Positions 1-8,918 of a stretch of 39,079 nt of DNA are shown here, one piece after another (position 1 is the stretch's first letter; every line of letters begins with the position of its first letter). The translations under genes and the position numbers were made by a program. This DNA comes from Streptomyces phyllanthi (GTDB lineage: Bacteria > Actinomycetota > Actinomycetes > Streptomycetales > Streptomycetaceae). The notes beneath the pieces were generated by a model that saw only the letters and a program-made list of their open reading frames with translations, ran no database searches and was not told the DNA's origin. The stretch is taken from positions 1 through 39,079 of the forward strand of contig NZ_VJZE01000032.1 of NCBI RefSeq assembly GCF_009377205.1, in the 5' to 3' direction.

Positions 1-978
1 GCCCTGCTGTGGGTGGGGCGGGCCGTGCTCGTATGGCCGTGGGTGGCGCTGTGGCGGTATGTCGTCGTACCGGTCGCCAAGGGGATCGGGTGGCTCGGGA
101 ACGTGCTGCTCGTCGTGCCCGCCGTGTGGGTGTACCGGTACGTGCTCACGCCCGTGGGGCACGGGATCGCCTGGGTGGCCCGGGGCGCCTGGAGCGGAGT
201 CGTCCTGGTCGGCCGGGGGATCGCGGCAGGGCTCGCATGGGTGTACACGCGCGTGCTGACGCCGGTCGGGCACGGGCTGGCATGGCTGGCCAGGGGGATC
301 GGGATGGTGCTGGCAGCGGTCGGGCTCGGGGTGTACACCGTCGTGGCCTGGCTGGTGCGGTACCTGTTCGTCGTGCCGGCCGTGTGGCTGTACCGGTACG
401 TGCTCACGCCTCTCGGGCACGGGATCGCCTGGCTCGCGAACGGTGTCGGATGGCTCGTACGGATGATCCTCACCGGAGTCCGGCTCGCGCTGTACTGGAC
501 GGGGCGCGTGCTCCTGGTGCTGCCCGCGGTCGCGGTGTGGCGTTGGGTGCTGGTGCCGATCGGGCGCGCCCTCGCCGTCGTCGGGCGGGAGATCCGGGAC
601 GCCCTGGGGCACGCGTGGCGGATCGCCGGGTACGTGTCACTGGCCGTCGGGCGGTTTCTCGGCACCCTCTTGCGGTGGGTCTTCGTGGAACCCGCGCGGT
701 GGGCGTACCGGACCGTGCTCACTCCGCTCGGGCACCTCGTGCGGGACGCGGTCTGGCGGCCCGCCGCCGAGGCCGCGCGCGCGGTGGGCCGGGCCACCCG
801 GCAGGCCATGGCCTCCGCCCGTGAGTCCGTACGGCAGGTCCGGGCCGACCTCCGGCGGACGCTCTTCGGGGAGCCGGCGAAACGGCAGCCCGTGGCCCGG
901 AGGGAAACCCGGCGGGAACCTGTCGGCCGGGAGACACGTACTCTAGGTAGCAGTACGACCGCACTCACGAAGGACTGA
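1..978 (+). CDS. repeat-containing integral membrane protein, 5' end outside window
   Basis: The reading frame is open from the first base, so the true start lies upstream and at least 325 codons are present. The protein is almost entirely hydrophobic up to about residue 260 and ends in a basic, alanine/arginine-rich tail of about 70 residues. It is built from imperfect repeats with the core YRYVLTPxGHGIAW: clear copies begin near bases 133, 244, 391 and 706, and weaker ones near 49 and 535. Each repeat combines a hydrophobic stretch with a short TP-x-GHG turn, which suggests several re-entrant or membrane-spanning helices. The gene ends 6 bases before an in-frame CTG of the following DUF2344 gene, so the two are probably cotranscribed. 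I recognise no enzymatic motif. It looks like the unnamed membrane protein that sits before the DUF2344 gene in other streptomycetes. Confidence 0.75.
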   Translation, partial: ALLWVGRAVLVWPWVALWRYVVVPVAKGIGWLGNVLLVVPAVWVYRYVLTPVGHGIAWVARGAWSGVVLVGRGIAAGLAWVYTRVLTPVGHGLAWLARGIGMVLAAVGLGVYTVVAWLVRYLFVVPAVWLYRYVLTPLGHGIAWLANGVGWLVRMILTGVRLALYWTGRVLLVLPAVAVWRWVLVPIGRALAVVGREIRDALGHAWRIAGYVSLAVGRFLGTLLRWVFVEPARWAYRTVLTPLGHLVRDAVWRPAAEAARAVGRATRQAMASARESVRQVRADLRRTLFGEPAKRQPVARRETRREPVGRETRTLGSSTTALTKD

Positions 979-1026
979 ACGACACTGGGCAAGCGACAGC
1001 CCGAAGGCCCGCCCCCCGCACCGGCG

Positions 1027-1863
1027 GTGCAGCGCATCCGACTGCGCTACACCAAGCGCGGCCGCCTCCGGTTCACCAGCCACCGTGACTTCCAGCGCGC
1101 CTTCGAGCGCGCGCTGCGCCGTGCCGAGGTGCCGATGGCGTACTCGGCGGGGTTCACGCCGCACCCGAAGGTGTCGTACGCCAATGCCGCACCCACCGGC
1201 ACGGGCAGTGAGGCGGAGTACCTGGAGATCGCGCTCACCGAAGCGCGCGATCCCGACAAGCTGCGCGAGCTCCTCGACGAGTCGCTGCCCGCCGGGCTCG
1301 ACGTCGTCGACGCGGTCGAGGCCCGTACCTCGGGTCTCGCCGACCGGCTCACCGCGTCCGTGTGGGAGCTGCGCCTCGACGGGGTGACCCCCGAGGAGGC
1401 GGAGCGCGCGGTGGCGGCCTTCGAGGCGGCCGAGACCGTCGAGGTCGAGCGCCAGACCAAGAAGGGCCTGCGGGCCTTCGACGCCCGCTCCGCCGTCGTG
1501 AACCTCGACGTGAGAGGTCAGGCGCAGGGCGAGACGCACAGTCCACAGCCCGCCGCAAGCGCCGGCTCCACCGGAGCGGCCGGCGCCGCGCCCCTTCCTG
1601 GGCCGACCGACCAGCCCTGTGCGATACTGCGGCTGGTTGTTCGGCACGTGACGCCTGCCGTACGACCCGACGACGTCCTGTCCGGTCTCCGCGCCGTGGC
1701 CGACCTGGCGCCGCCGGTCCCCGCAGCGGTGACCAGGCTGGCGCAGGGGCTGTTCGATGAAGAGACCGGCACGGTGACCGACCCGCTCGCGCCCGACCGC
1801 GAGGCAGCAGCGACCGAGCCGCACACGGCCGCCGCGACTGCCGCCGCGACGGCGCCGGCGTAA
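1027..1863 (+). CDS. TIGR03936 / DUF2344 family radical SAM-associated protein
   Basis: The N-terminal half carries the signature of this family: RIRLRYTKRGRLRFTSHRDF followed by PMAYSAGFTPHPKVSYANA. The family is found beside, or fused to, B12-binding radical SAM proteins (TIGR03960 type) and just before RNase E in actinobacteria; its biochemical role is not established. Here it lies just before rne, and the radical SAM partner would be upstream of the window. The last 35 or so residues are alanine/threonine-rich and probably disordered. The listed start is a GTG with no good ribosome site. An in-frame CTG 14 codons earlier (985) has GAAGGA 11 nt upstream and no stop between, so the protein may begin MGKRQPEGPPP. 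Confidence 0.88.
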   Translation: MQRIRLRYTKRGRLRFTSHRDFQRAFERALRRAEVPMAYSAGFTPHPKVSYANAAPTGTGSEAEYLEIALTEARDPDKLRELLDESLPAGLDVVDAVEARTSGLADRLTASVWELRLDGVTPEEAERAVAAFEAAETVEVERQTKKGLRAFDARSAVVNLDVRGQAQGETHSPQPAASAGSTGAAGAAPLPGPTDQPCAILRLVVRHVTPAVRPDDVLSGLRAVADLAPPVPAAVTRLAQGLFDEETGTVTDPLAPDREAAATEPHTAAATAAATAPA

Positions 1864-1959
1864 GGAAGGTCCCGCGAAAGGACGAACGTCGTAGCGCCGC
1901 CCTCGTACTCGGGAGCCACCTGGGTCGGGCAGCGCACCGACCAGAAGACTTTCGCCAGG

Positions 1960-1981
1960 CCGTACGCAACATGGCGTACGG
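1960..1981 (+). promoter_or_regulatory. hairpin in the 260-nt leader of rne
   Basis: The gap between the DUF2344 stop and the rne ATG holds a perfect 8-bp inverted repeat (CCGTACGC / GCGTACGG) with a 6-nt loop. It has no T tract and lies about 140 nt before the start codon, so it does not look like a terminator. In other bacteria RNase E controls its own mRNA through 5' leader structure; that role here is an inference. I see no gene elsewhere in this gap. Confidence 0.45.
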
Positions 1982-2123
1982 AACCGGCGAGACAGGACAC
2001 AGAGAGCTCCCGTGCGGCGCCCGCGCCCCGGACGGCGGCACCGCGCATCGCGCGAGCCGCGGACGTCACCGGCACAGCCGGACCAGGCGCGGCGCCCGGG
2101 AGCCTGACGGGAGAACCGCCCGC

Positions 2124-5100
2124 ATGCTCGAGCCGAACGAATCCACAGAGCCCGTAACGGGCTCGGAGAACAACACCCCCAGCGACACCCTGCCGCCGCG
2201 CAGGCGGCGGCGTGCCGCGTCCCGCCCGGCGGGCCCGCCCACGGCCGCCGCCGAGACGGCCGTGGAGACCACGGCACCGGCCATACCGCCCGCGGATCCC
2301 GTGGCCCTGGCGGCCGACGAGACGGCCGCGACCACCGAGGTGGCGCGGGTCGTCGCGGTGGGGGAGACCGAGGAGGCGGTGGCCGAGGCCGTCGCGGTCC
2401 CGGAGCCCGTGGCCGAGGCCGTCGCCGATGAGGCCGATGAGGCTGCAGAGGCTCCGGCCGAGGCCGTCGCCGAGGCGAGCCAGGCCGAGGGCGCGGAGGC
2501 CGCCGAGGCCGCGCCCGGTCGTCGTACGCGGCGTCGGGCGACGCGGCGTGCGACCGCGCCCGCCGGGGCCCCGGACGCCGCGGAGGTCGCGGAGACCGTG
2601 GTCACCGCGACCCCTGTGACCAGCGAGACCACCGGGACGACCGAGGCTGCCGAGGCGCCTGCCGTCGAGGCCGCAGTAGTTGCCGCCGAGGTCCCGGCTC
2701 CGTCCGAGGAGGCCGCGCCCGCCGGGCGTACGCGCCGTCGTGCGACGCGGCGCGCGTCGGCGCCCGCCGGAGCGCCCCAGACCACTGAGGCGGCGGAGGC
2801 CGTCGTGGTCGGTGAGACGGCCGAGGTGCCGTCGGCCGAGGCCGAGGAGAAGCCCGCCGAGGCCGAGTCCACAGCGTCCGCCGAAGTGGCCGCGGAGGCG
2901 GCCGAGGGCGCCGCTCCCCGCCGTACGCGCCGACGTGCCACGCGGCGTGTGTCCGCGCCGGCCGGTGCGCCCGCGGAGGAGGCGGCCCAGGAGCGCGTGG
3001 AGGCGCCCGTGACCGCTGCTGACCGGACCAGGGCCGAGTCCCCGGCCGAGAGTGTGACCGAGGCCGAGGGGGGCGTCGTGACCAAGGCCGACACCGAGAA
3101 GGACACCAAGGCGGACAGCCAGGCGGACAGCAAGGCCGAGGAGCCCGCTGAAGGTGCTGCCGGCGAGGACGCCGAGAGTGCCGCTCCGCGCCGTACCCGT
3201 CGGCGCGCCGCCCGCAAGGCGGCCGGCGGCTTCTCCGAGCCCGCGGCGCGGCCCGCCGCCGAGGAGGACGGCGAGCGGGTACAGCGCCCGGCGCGTCCGG
3301 CGGTCGCCGTGTTCCAGGCCCCCGTGTTCACCGAGCCGATGTTCCAGACGCCGGAGCGCGCCGCGGCCGCCGCTGCCGCCGAGGCGGCGGAGGAGGCCGC
3401 CGAGCCCGAGGAGTACCCGGAGGAGGAGAGCGCCGGCGCGCGTCGCCGTCGCCGTCGGCGTGGCTTCGACGAGGAGCCCGCGGCCGAGGTGACCACCGAC
3501 AGCGAGCAGGACACGGAGGAGGACACCGAGGAGTCCGCCGAGGCGGAGGACACCGAGGAGACCGGGTCGCGCCGTCGCCGCCGCCGTGGTGGCCGCCGTC
3601 GTCGCCGGGGCGACTCCGCCGAGGGCGAGAACGAGGGCGAGTCCACCGAGTCCGAGGAGCTCGCCGCCGAGCAGGCCGCACAGGACGCCGAGGACACCGC
3701 CGAGCAGCTCGACGAGGACGCCGAGGACGCGGACGAGGACCAGGACGGTGAGGAGCAGGGCGCCACCGGCTCCAGCAGCAGCCGTCGCCGTCGGCGCCGC
3801 CGTCGCCGCGCGGGTGACTCGGGCGCCGACACGGAGCCTGGCGAGGGCGACCCGGAGCGCACGGTCGTCAAGGTCCGTGAGCCGAGGGAACGGCGTGGCA
3901 AGGACGCCGAGCCCTCCGACGAGGTGCAGTCCATCAAGGGCTCGACCCGTCTGGAGGCCAAGAAGCAGCGCCGCCGGGAGGGCCGCGAGCAGGGCCGTCG
4001 CCGGGTGCCGATCATCACCGAGGCCGAGTTCCTGGCCCGCCGCGAGGCCGTCGAGCGCGTCATGGTCGTACGGCAGAACGGCGACCGTACGCAGATCGGC
4101 GTCCTCGAGGACGGCGTGCTGGTCGAGCACTACGTCAACAAGGAGCAGTCGACCTCGTACGTCGGCAACGTGTACCTCGGCAAGGTGCAGAACGTGCTGC
4201 CGTCGATGGAGGCCGCCTTCATCGACATCGGCAAGGGACGCAACGCCGTCCTGTACGCCGGTGAGGTGAACTTCGAGGCGCTGGGGATGGCCAACGGGCC
4301 GCGGCGTATCGAGAGCGCCCTGAAGTCCGGGCAGTCCGTGCTCGTCCAGGTGACGAAGGACCCGATCGGGCACAAGGGCGCGCGGCTGACCAGCCAGGTC
4401 TCGCTGCCGGGCCGCTACCTGGTGTACGTCCCCGAGGGCTCGATGACCGGGATCAGCCGCAAGCTGCCCGACACCGAGCGGGCGCGGCTGAAGACCATCC
4501 TCAAGAAGATCGTCCCCGAGGACGCGGGCGTCATCGTGCGCACCGCCGCCGAGGGAGCGAGCGAGGAGGAGCTGCGCCGGGACGTCGAGCGGCTGCAGGC
4601 GCAGTGGGAGGACATCCAGAAGAAGGCGAAGGGCGGCAACGCTCCGACGCTGCTCTACGGCGAGCCGGACATGACGGTCCGTGTCGTCCGCGACATCTTC
4701 AACGAGGACTTCTCCAAGGTCATCGTGAGCGGCGGCGACGCGTGGGAGACCATCCACGGGTACGTCTCGCACGTCGCGCCCGATCTCGCCGACCGGCTGC
4801 AGAAGTGGACGAGCGAGGTCGACGTCTTCGCGACGTACCGGATCGACGAGCAGCTCGCCAAGGCGCTGGACCGGAAGGTCTGGCTGCCGAGCGGCGGCTC
4901 GCTGGTGATCGACAAGACCGAGGCCATGATCGTGGTCGACGTCAACACCGGCAAGTTCACCGGCCAGGGCGGCAACCTCGAGGAGACCGTCACCAGGAAC
5001 AACCTGGAGGCGGCCGAGGAGATCGTGCGCCAGCTGCGGCTGCGCGACCTGGGCGGCATCGTCGTCATCGACTTCATCGACATGGTCCTGGAGTCCAACC

Positions 5101-6317
5101 GGGACCTGGTGCTGCGCCGTCTGCTGGAGTGCCTGGGACGCGACCGTACGAAGCACCAGGTGGCCGAGGTGACCTCGCTGGGGCTCGTGCAGATGACCCG
5201 GAAGCGGGTCGGGCAGGGGCTGCTGGAGTCGTTCTCCGAGACCTGCGTCCACTGCAACGGGCGCGGCGTGATCGTGCACATGGACCAGGCGACCGCCGCG
5301 GGCGGGGGCGGCAAGCGGCGCAAGCGCGGGCGTGGCGGAGCCGAGCAGGAGCACGTGCACGTGGCCGAGGCGGCCGAGGTCGCCGAGGTGACGGAGCCGG
5401 CCGAGGCCGAGGCTGTCGAGACCGTGGCCGAGGTGGCCGCCGAGGTCGCGGAGCCCGCGGCGTTGCCCTCGCCCGAGTTCGAGCCGGACGAGGAGCTGTA
5501 CAGCAGCGTCGCCGAGGCGGAGGCCGCGGTGACGCGTGGGCGTACGCGGCGGCGGGCGACGCGCAAGGTGTCGGCACCGGCCAGGGCGCCGAAGTCGCGG
5601 AAGGCCGCGGAGGCCGAGCCGGTCGCGGTGGAGGATCCCGTGGTGGAGACGCCGCCTGCCGTGACGGAGAAGGCCGCGGAGGACACGGCTGTGTCGGCGG
5701 AAGCCCCGGAGAAGCCCGTGGACGCTACCGCTGTCGTTGAGGCCGAGCCCGAGCCCGAGGCCGCGCCCAAGGGGCGTTCGCGGCGCCGGGTCACCCGGAA
5801 GGTGTCGGCCCCGGCCGGGGCGCCCTCGGCGCAGGAGGCCGTGGTGACGGTGACGGAGCCGGTGACCGCGCCTCAGCCCGAGCCCGAGGAGCCGGCTGAA
5901 GCGGCTGTGCCCGCGGAGAGCGGGGCCGTGGCTCCGCCCGCGCGGCCGCGGCGGCGGGCCGTGCGGAAGGCGACCGCGCCCACCGCGTCCGCGGAAGCGG
6001 CTGTCGTGGTCGTGCCGTCGGCTTCGGCCGAGGCGCCGGGTGACGGTGCCGAGGCTCGTGCCACCGAGGCGGAGGGTTCCACCGAGGAGGCGGCCTCCGA
6101 CATAGCGGAGTCCAAGCCGGCCAAGAAGACGGCGCGGAAGGCCGCGAAGAAGGCGACCGCGAAGAAGGCCGCGACGAAGAAGACCGCGGCCAAGAAGACG
6201 GCTGCGAAGAAGACCGCGGCGAAGAAGACGACCGCGAAGAAGGCGGCGGCCAAGAAGACGGCCGCGGCGGAGCAGGCGGCGCCGTCCACGGTGACGGCTT
6301 CCGCCGACGAGGGCTGA
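2124..6317 (+). CDS. rne: ribonuclease E/G family endoribonuclease with long disordered arms
   Basis: This is the 1397-residue RNase E/G of the RNA decay and processing machinery. The start is ATG with GGGAG about 10 nt upstream. The first ~640 residues are low-complexity Ala/Glu/Arg sequence. The catalytic core begins near residue 640, with an S1 RNA-binding domain at about 677-760. The metal-binding aspartates are D939 (in VVDVNTGKF) and D983 (in VVIDFIDM), 44 apart compared with 43 in E. coli. The zinc-link cysteines are C1041 and C1044 (CVHCNGRG). A basic box of the form RTRRRATRR followed by SAPAGAP occurs repeatedly before and after the core. The last ~60 residues are a histone-H1-like run of KKTAA units. 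The arms probably bind RNA and partner enzymes. The layout matches the streptomycete RNase ES type, in which the core sits in the middle. Confidence 0.97.
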   Translation: MLEPNESTEPVTGSENNTPSDTLPPRRRRRAASRPAGPPTAAAETAVETTAPAIPPADPVALAADETAATTEVARVVAVGETEEAVAEAVAVPEPVAEAVADEADEAAEAPAEAVAEASQAEGAEAAEAAPGRRTRRRATRRATAPAGAPDAAEVAETVVTATPVTSETTGTTEAAEAPAVEAAVVAAEVPAPSEEAAPAGRTRRRATRRASAPAGAPQTTEAAEAVVVGETAEVPSAEAEEKPAEAESTASAEVAAEAAEGAAPRRTRRRATRRVSAPAGAPAEEAAQERVEAPVTAADRTRAESPAESVTEAEGGVVTKADTEKDTKADSQADSKAEEPAEGAAGEDAESAAPRRTRRRAARKAAGGFSEPAARPAAEEDGERVQRPARPAVAVFQAPVFTEPMFQTPERAAAAAAAEAAEEAAEPEEYPEEESAGARRRRRRRGFDEEPAAEVTTDSEQDTEEDTEESAEAEDTEETGSRRRRRRGGRRRRRGDSAEGENEGESTESEELAAEQAAQDAEDTAEQLDEDAEDADEDQDGEEQGATGSSSSRRRRRRRRRAGDSGADTEPGEGDPERTVVKVREPRERRGKDAEPSDEVQSIKGSTRLEAKKQRRREGREQGRRRVPIITEAEFLARREAVERVMVVRQNGDRTQIGVLEDGVLVEHYVNKEQSTSYVGNVYLGKVQNVLPSMEAAFIDIGKGRNAVLYAGEVNFEALGMANGPRRIESALKSGQSVLVQVTKDPIGHKGARLTSQVSLPGRYLVYVPEGSMTGISRKLPDTERARLKTILKKIVPEDAGVIVRTAAEGASEEELRRDVERLQAQWEDIQKKAKGGNAPTLLYGEPDMTVRVVRDIFNEDFSKVIVSGGDAWETIHGYVSHVAPDLADRLQKWTSEVDVFATYRIDEQLAKALDRKVWLPSGGSLVIDKTEAMIVVDVNTGKFTGQGGNLEETVTRNNLEAAEEIVRQLRLRDLGGIVVIDFIDMVLESNRDLVLRRLLECLGRDRTKHQVAEVTSLGLVQMTRKRVGQGLLESFSETCVHCNGRGVIVHMDQATAAGGGGKRRKRGRGGAEQEHVHVAEAAEVAEVTEPAEAEAVETVAEVAAEVAEPAALPSPEFEPDEELYSSVAEAEAAVTRGRTRRRATRKVSAPARAPKSRKAAEAEPVAVEDPVVETPPAVTEKAAEDTAVSAEAPEKPVDATAVVEAEPEPEAAPKGRSRRRVTRKVSAPAGAPSAQEAVVTVTEPVTAPQPEPEEPAEAAVPAESGAVAPPARPRRRAVRKATAPTASAEAAVVVVPSASAEAPGDGAEARATEAEGSTEEAASDIAESKPAKKTARKAAKKATAKKAATKKTAAKKTAAKKTAAKKTTAKKAAAKKTAAAEQAAPSTVTASADEG

Positions 6318-6347
6318 GCCTTCGCGGGGCGTGAGCCCCGGTGAACT

Positions 6348-6390
6348 CGCTGCCCCGACCCGGTGGTTCGTCCACCGGGTCGGGGCAGCG
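6348..6390 (+). terminator. strong intrinsic terminator after rne
   Basis: A perfect 19-bp stem with a TTCGT loop lies 30 nt after the rne stop. There is no T tract, which is usual for Streptomyces terminators. Part of the stem sequence is repeated just downstream (CCACAGGGTCGGGCACCG), a decayed copy of the right arm. Confidence 0.85.
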
Positions 6391-6517
6391 GTGGTTCATC
6401 CACAGGGTCGGGCACCGAAGCCGTGTGGGAAATGTCATCAGTCCGCACGGTGACCGTTTTGGTGGTGGGTGGGACGGTTTCCGGTCGCTCGAAAGGCTCA
6501 TGTGGCGTACCCGCCTC

Positions 6518-6545
6518 TTGGTTCACCGGCACCTACCTGTAAAAC
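6518..6545 (+). promoter_or_regulatory. possible promoter of the PLD-like gene
   Basis: TTGGTT is followed after 16 nt by TAAAAC in an AT-richer stretch of the gap between rne and the secreted protein gene. The match is modest. Apart from this and the rne terminator, the ~300-nt gap shows nothing. Confidence 0.3.
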
Positions 6546-6622
6546 TCATCTGGTCACACGAATAAGGCATTCGGGTGCGCGCTGGGGAGAGCGCTTACTC
6601 GGGGGAAACGGGGAGGGATCGC

Positions 6623-7969
6623 ATGGCGCGCGTGCGCCTGAAGGGGGCCGGGCGGCACCGTGCTGTGAAGCCGGTCAAGGGCGGACGGCAGGCCCTGGCA
6701 CTGGCCACGGTGCTGTCGGCGGCGGGGGTACAGGCGGTCGCGACGGCCGGGAGCGCGCAGGCCGCGCCCACCTGGACCGAGGGGCCGATCTTCAATGATC
6801 CACTGGGTACCTCTGACGAACAGCTCGCGATTCGGACGCGGCTGATCGAGCTGACCGGCGCGGCGTTGCCGGGGTCCACCATCAAGGTCGCCGTCTACCA
6901 CGTGTGGGAGGCGTCCGTCGTGAACGCGTTGATCGCCGCGAAGGACCGCGGGGTCAACGTGCAGGTGCTGCTCGACGAGTCCAGCGTCAGCGACCGGCCG
7001 GCCAACACCTCGTACAGCACGCTCGCCGCGGCGCTCGGTACGGACCGGACCAAGGGGTCGTACATAACGACCTGCCCGGTCGACAAGTCCTGTCTCGGTG
7101 ACCCGCAGTTCGGGCAGTCGATCATGCACAACAAGTTCTGGCTGTTCTCGGCCGTCGAGGGCGCCACCAACGTGGTCGTGCAGACCACGACCAACTCGAC
7201 GCCGTCCGCCCACACGAGGTTCTTCAACGACGCGCTGCTGCTGCCGAACAACCCGACGATGTACGACGCCTACGCGGACTACTTCGACACGATGGTCGCC
7301 CAGGACTGGAAGTCCTGGGAGTACCGCACGGTCAGCAACGGGCTGTACAAGGCGTACTTCTTCCCGCGGGGCGGCACCAACAAGTACACCGACACCGTCT
7401 ATTCGGTGCTCAACAACGTCCAGTGCACGTACCAGGACACCGCGGGTGTCACCCGCAAGACCTGGGTGCGGGTCTCCATCTTCAAGATCACGCGGATGGC
7501 CATCGCCGACAAGCTGGTCGCGTTGAAGAAGGCGGGCTGCAACGTGACGATCCTGTATGCCGAGTCGGACAGCGCCAAGAGCCAGGGCGGCGCCAAGGGC
7601 ACATGGGAGAAGCTGCACACCACCGGCGGGCCGACGGTGCGCTGCTACAACGACGACCGGGACCCCCTGAACCCGGGCCAGAAGCTGACGACGCCGTACA
7701 TCATCCACAGCAAGTACATCGCCATCGACGGCATGTACGACGGGGTGCCCAACAAGGTCAGCTTCACCGGTTCGGGCAACTACACGGGGCCCGCGCTGCG
7801 CGAGAACGACGAGGCGATCGTGAAGGTCGACGACGACGCCGTGCACGAGATGTACCGGGCCCACTACAACAAGGTGATCGGCGTCGCCTACCCGGGCAAG
7901 GCGGACACCACCGACCTGTGCAAGGGCGTGAAACCGCTGCCCGCGGACGGTGAGCGGCCCACGACATGA
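6623..7969 (+). CDS. secreted phospholipase D-like protein
   Basis: A 448-residue protein with a long Sec signal peptide: a basic N-terminus, the hydrophobic stretch [20 protein letters not shown], and probable cleavage after AQA near residue 48. It then carries two PLD-type half-sites, H169-N-K171 and H362-S-K364-x4-D, the second followed by GSGN and a downstream glutamate (ENDEAIV), as in phosphodiesterases of this superfamily. The first site has serine where the usual aspartate of HxKx4D would be. These features indicate a two-lobed secreted phosphodiesterase, but whether the substrate is phospholipid, nucleic acid or wall polymer cannot be told. The ATG has GGGAGGGA about 5 nt upstream. 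It stands alone, between the rne terminator and the rplU promoter. Confidence 0.85.
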   Translation: MARVRLKGAGRHRAVKPVKGGRQALALATVLSAAGVQAVATAGSAQAAPTWTEGPIFNDPLGTSDEQLAIRTRLIELTGAALPGSTIKVAVYHVWEASVVNALIAAKDRGVNVQVLLDESSVSDRPANTSYSTLAAALGTDRTKGSYITTCPVDKSCLGDPQFGQSIMHNKFWLFSAVEGATNVVVQTTTNSTPSAHTRFFNDALLLPNNPTMYDAYADYFDTMVAQDWKSWEYRTVSNGLYKAYFFPRGGTNKYTDTVYSVLNNVQCTYQDTAGVTRKTWVRVSIFKITRMAIADKLVALKKAGCNVTILYAESDSAKSQGGAKGTWEKLHTTGGPTVRCYNDDRDPLNPGQKLTTPYIIHSKYIAIDGMYDGVPNKVSFTGSGNYTGPALRENDEAIVKVDDDAVHEMYRAHYNKVIGVAYPGKADTTDLCKGVKPLPADGERPTT

Positions 7970-8015
7970 GGGGTACGGGGCTCGGTTTGACCCCTTCGGG
8001 CGTAGCCCCGTAACC

Positions 8016-8044
8016 TTGACCGTCGGCGTGTCCGTGGGTAGAGG
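8016..8044 (+). promoter_or_regulatory. promoter of rplU-rpmA
   Basis: TTGACC and TAGAGG are separated by 17 nt, a near-consensus vegetative (HrdB-type) promoter. A second TTGACC (7987) with TAACCT 18 nt later overlaps it, so two start points are possible. The predicted transcript has a leader of about 110 nt. Confidence 0.65.
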
Positions 8045-8063
8045 CACGCCACATCCCCGTAAA

Positions 8064-8099
8064 CCTCTTCCTCCCGGGCGCCGGGCGCCCAGGGAGAGG
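8064..8099 (+). promoter_or_regulatory. hairpin in the rplU leader
   Basis: The leader RNA can fold a 13-bp GC-rich stem (arms from CCTCT / AGAGG down to GGGCG / CGCCC, loop CCGGG) with a 4-nt internal bulge on the left and one bulged A on the right. It lies about 65 nt before the rplU start. Ribosomal protein operons are often self-regulated through such leaders; whether L21 binds this one is untested. Confidence 0.4.
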
Positions 8100-8162
8100 C
8101 CGTCCGTTGCCGGGCGGCTGGACTGCGGGGGTGCCGTTCCCGAGCGAGAGAGTGAGATCCGC

Positions 8163-8483
8163 GTGTACGCCATCGTGCGCAGCGGTGGTCGCCAGCACAA
8201 GGTTGCTGTCGGCGACATCGTCGAGGTTGACAAGATTTCCACCGCCAAGGTTGGCGACACGGTCGAGCTCTCGACCCTGCTCGTTGTCGACGGCGACTCC
8301 GTGACCAGCGACCCGTGGGTGCTGGCCGGCATCAAGGTCCAGGCCGAGATCGTGGACCACCACAAGGGCCAGAAGATCGACATTCTGCGCTACAAGAACA
8401 AGACCGGCTACCGCCGTCGTCAGGGCCACCGCCAGCAGTACACGGCGATCAAGGTCACTGAGATCCCCACGGCTGCGAAGTAA
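8163..8483 (+). CDS. rplU: 50S ribosomal protein L21
   Basis: A 106-residue protein starting [18 protein letters not shown] and carrying the L21 signature near its end ([20 protein letters not shown]). L21 binds 23S rRNA in the large subunit. The GTG start is fixed by family length, as its ribosome site is weak. It is followed 14 nt later by rpmA, with obg beyond, the standard bacterial order. Confidence 0.98.
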   Translation: MYAIVRSGGRQHKVAVGDIVEVDKISTAKVGDTVELSTLLVVDGDSVTSDPWVLAGIKVQAEIVDHHKGQKIDILRYKNKTGYRRRQGHRQQYTAIKVTEIPTAAK

Positions 8484-8497
8484 GGGACTGAGAACAG

Positions 8498-8752
8498 ATG
8501 GCACACAAGAAGGGCGCATCGTCCACCCGGAACGGTCGCGACTCGAATGCCCAGCGGCTCGGCGTGAAGCGCTTCGGCGGTCAGGTCGTCAACGCGGGTG
8601 AGATCCTGGTCCGCCAGCGCGGCACGCACTTCCATCCGGGTGCGGGTGTGGGCCGTGGCGGCGACGACACGCTGTTCGCGCTGCAGGCCGGTGCGGTGCA
8701 GTTCGGCACCAGCCGTGGCCGCAAGGTCGTGAACATCGTTCCGGTCGCCTGA
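8498..8752 (+). CDS. rpmA: 50S ribosomal protein L27
   Basis: An 84-residue protein, [20 protein letters not shown], with the family box [19 protein letters not shown]. The flexible N-terminus of L27 reaches towards the peptidyl-transferase centre. The protein starts directly with the mature sequence and lacks the Firmicutes-type cleaved extension. It is cotranscribed with rplU and followed by an intrinsic terminator. Confidence 0.98.
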   Translation: MAHKKGASSTRNGRDSNAQRLGVKRFGGQVVNAGEILVRQRGTHFHPGAGVGRGGDDTLFALQAGAVQFGTSRGRKVVNIVPVA

Positions 8753-8766
8753 TCGGATCCTTCGCG

Positions 8767-8808
8767 AGGCGGACCTCACTTCCCGGTCGGGAAGGCGGGT
8801 CCGCCTTT
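8767..8808 (+). terminator. terminator after rpmA
   Basis: A 9-bp outer stem (AGGCGGACC / GGTCCGCCT) encloses a second 6-bp hairpin (CTTCCC / GGGAAG) and is followed by TTT. It should separate rplU-rpmA from obg, at least in part. Confidence 0.75.
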
Positions 8809-8892
8809 CGCGTGTTGCAGCACTGAAGACACGCGTGTTGCAGCACTGAAGACACGCGTGTTGCAGCACTGAAGACAGCAGTACCGAAGACA
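8809..8892. repeat. 23-bp tandem repeat before obg
   Basis: Three identical copies of a 23-bp unit (8809-8831, 8832-8854, 8855-8877) are followed by a shortened, diverged fourth ending GAAGACA at 8892. Each unit contains GTGTTGCAGCAC, a 12-bp palindrome with one mismatched pair. The array fills the space between the rpmA terminator and the obg ribosome site. Confidence 0.95.
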
Positions 8893-8918
8893 TTCGTACG
8901 TTTCTGGAGGCACTGACC

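Noticed and set aside
1518..5360. Very long open frame on the minus strand opposite rne
   Set aside because: It is the mirror of the Glu/Ala/Arg-rich rne coding sequence; high GC removes stop codons, and it shows no domain.
8809..8892. CRISPR array
   Set aside because: Units are directly adjacent with no spacers, and no cas genes are present.
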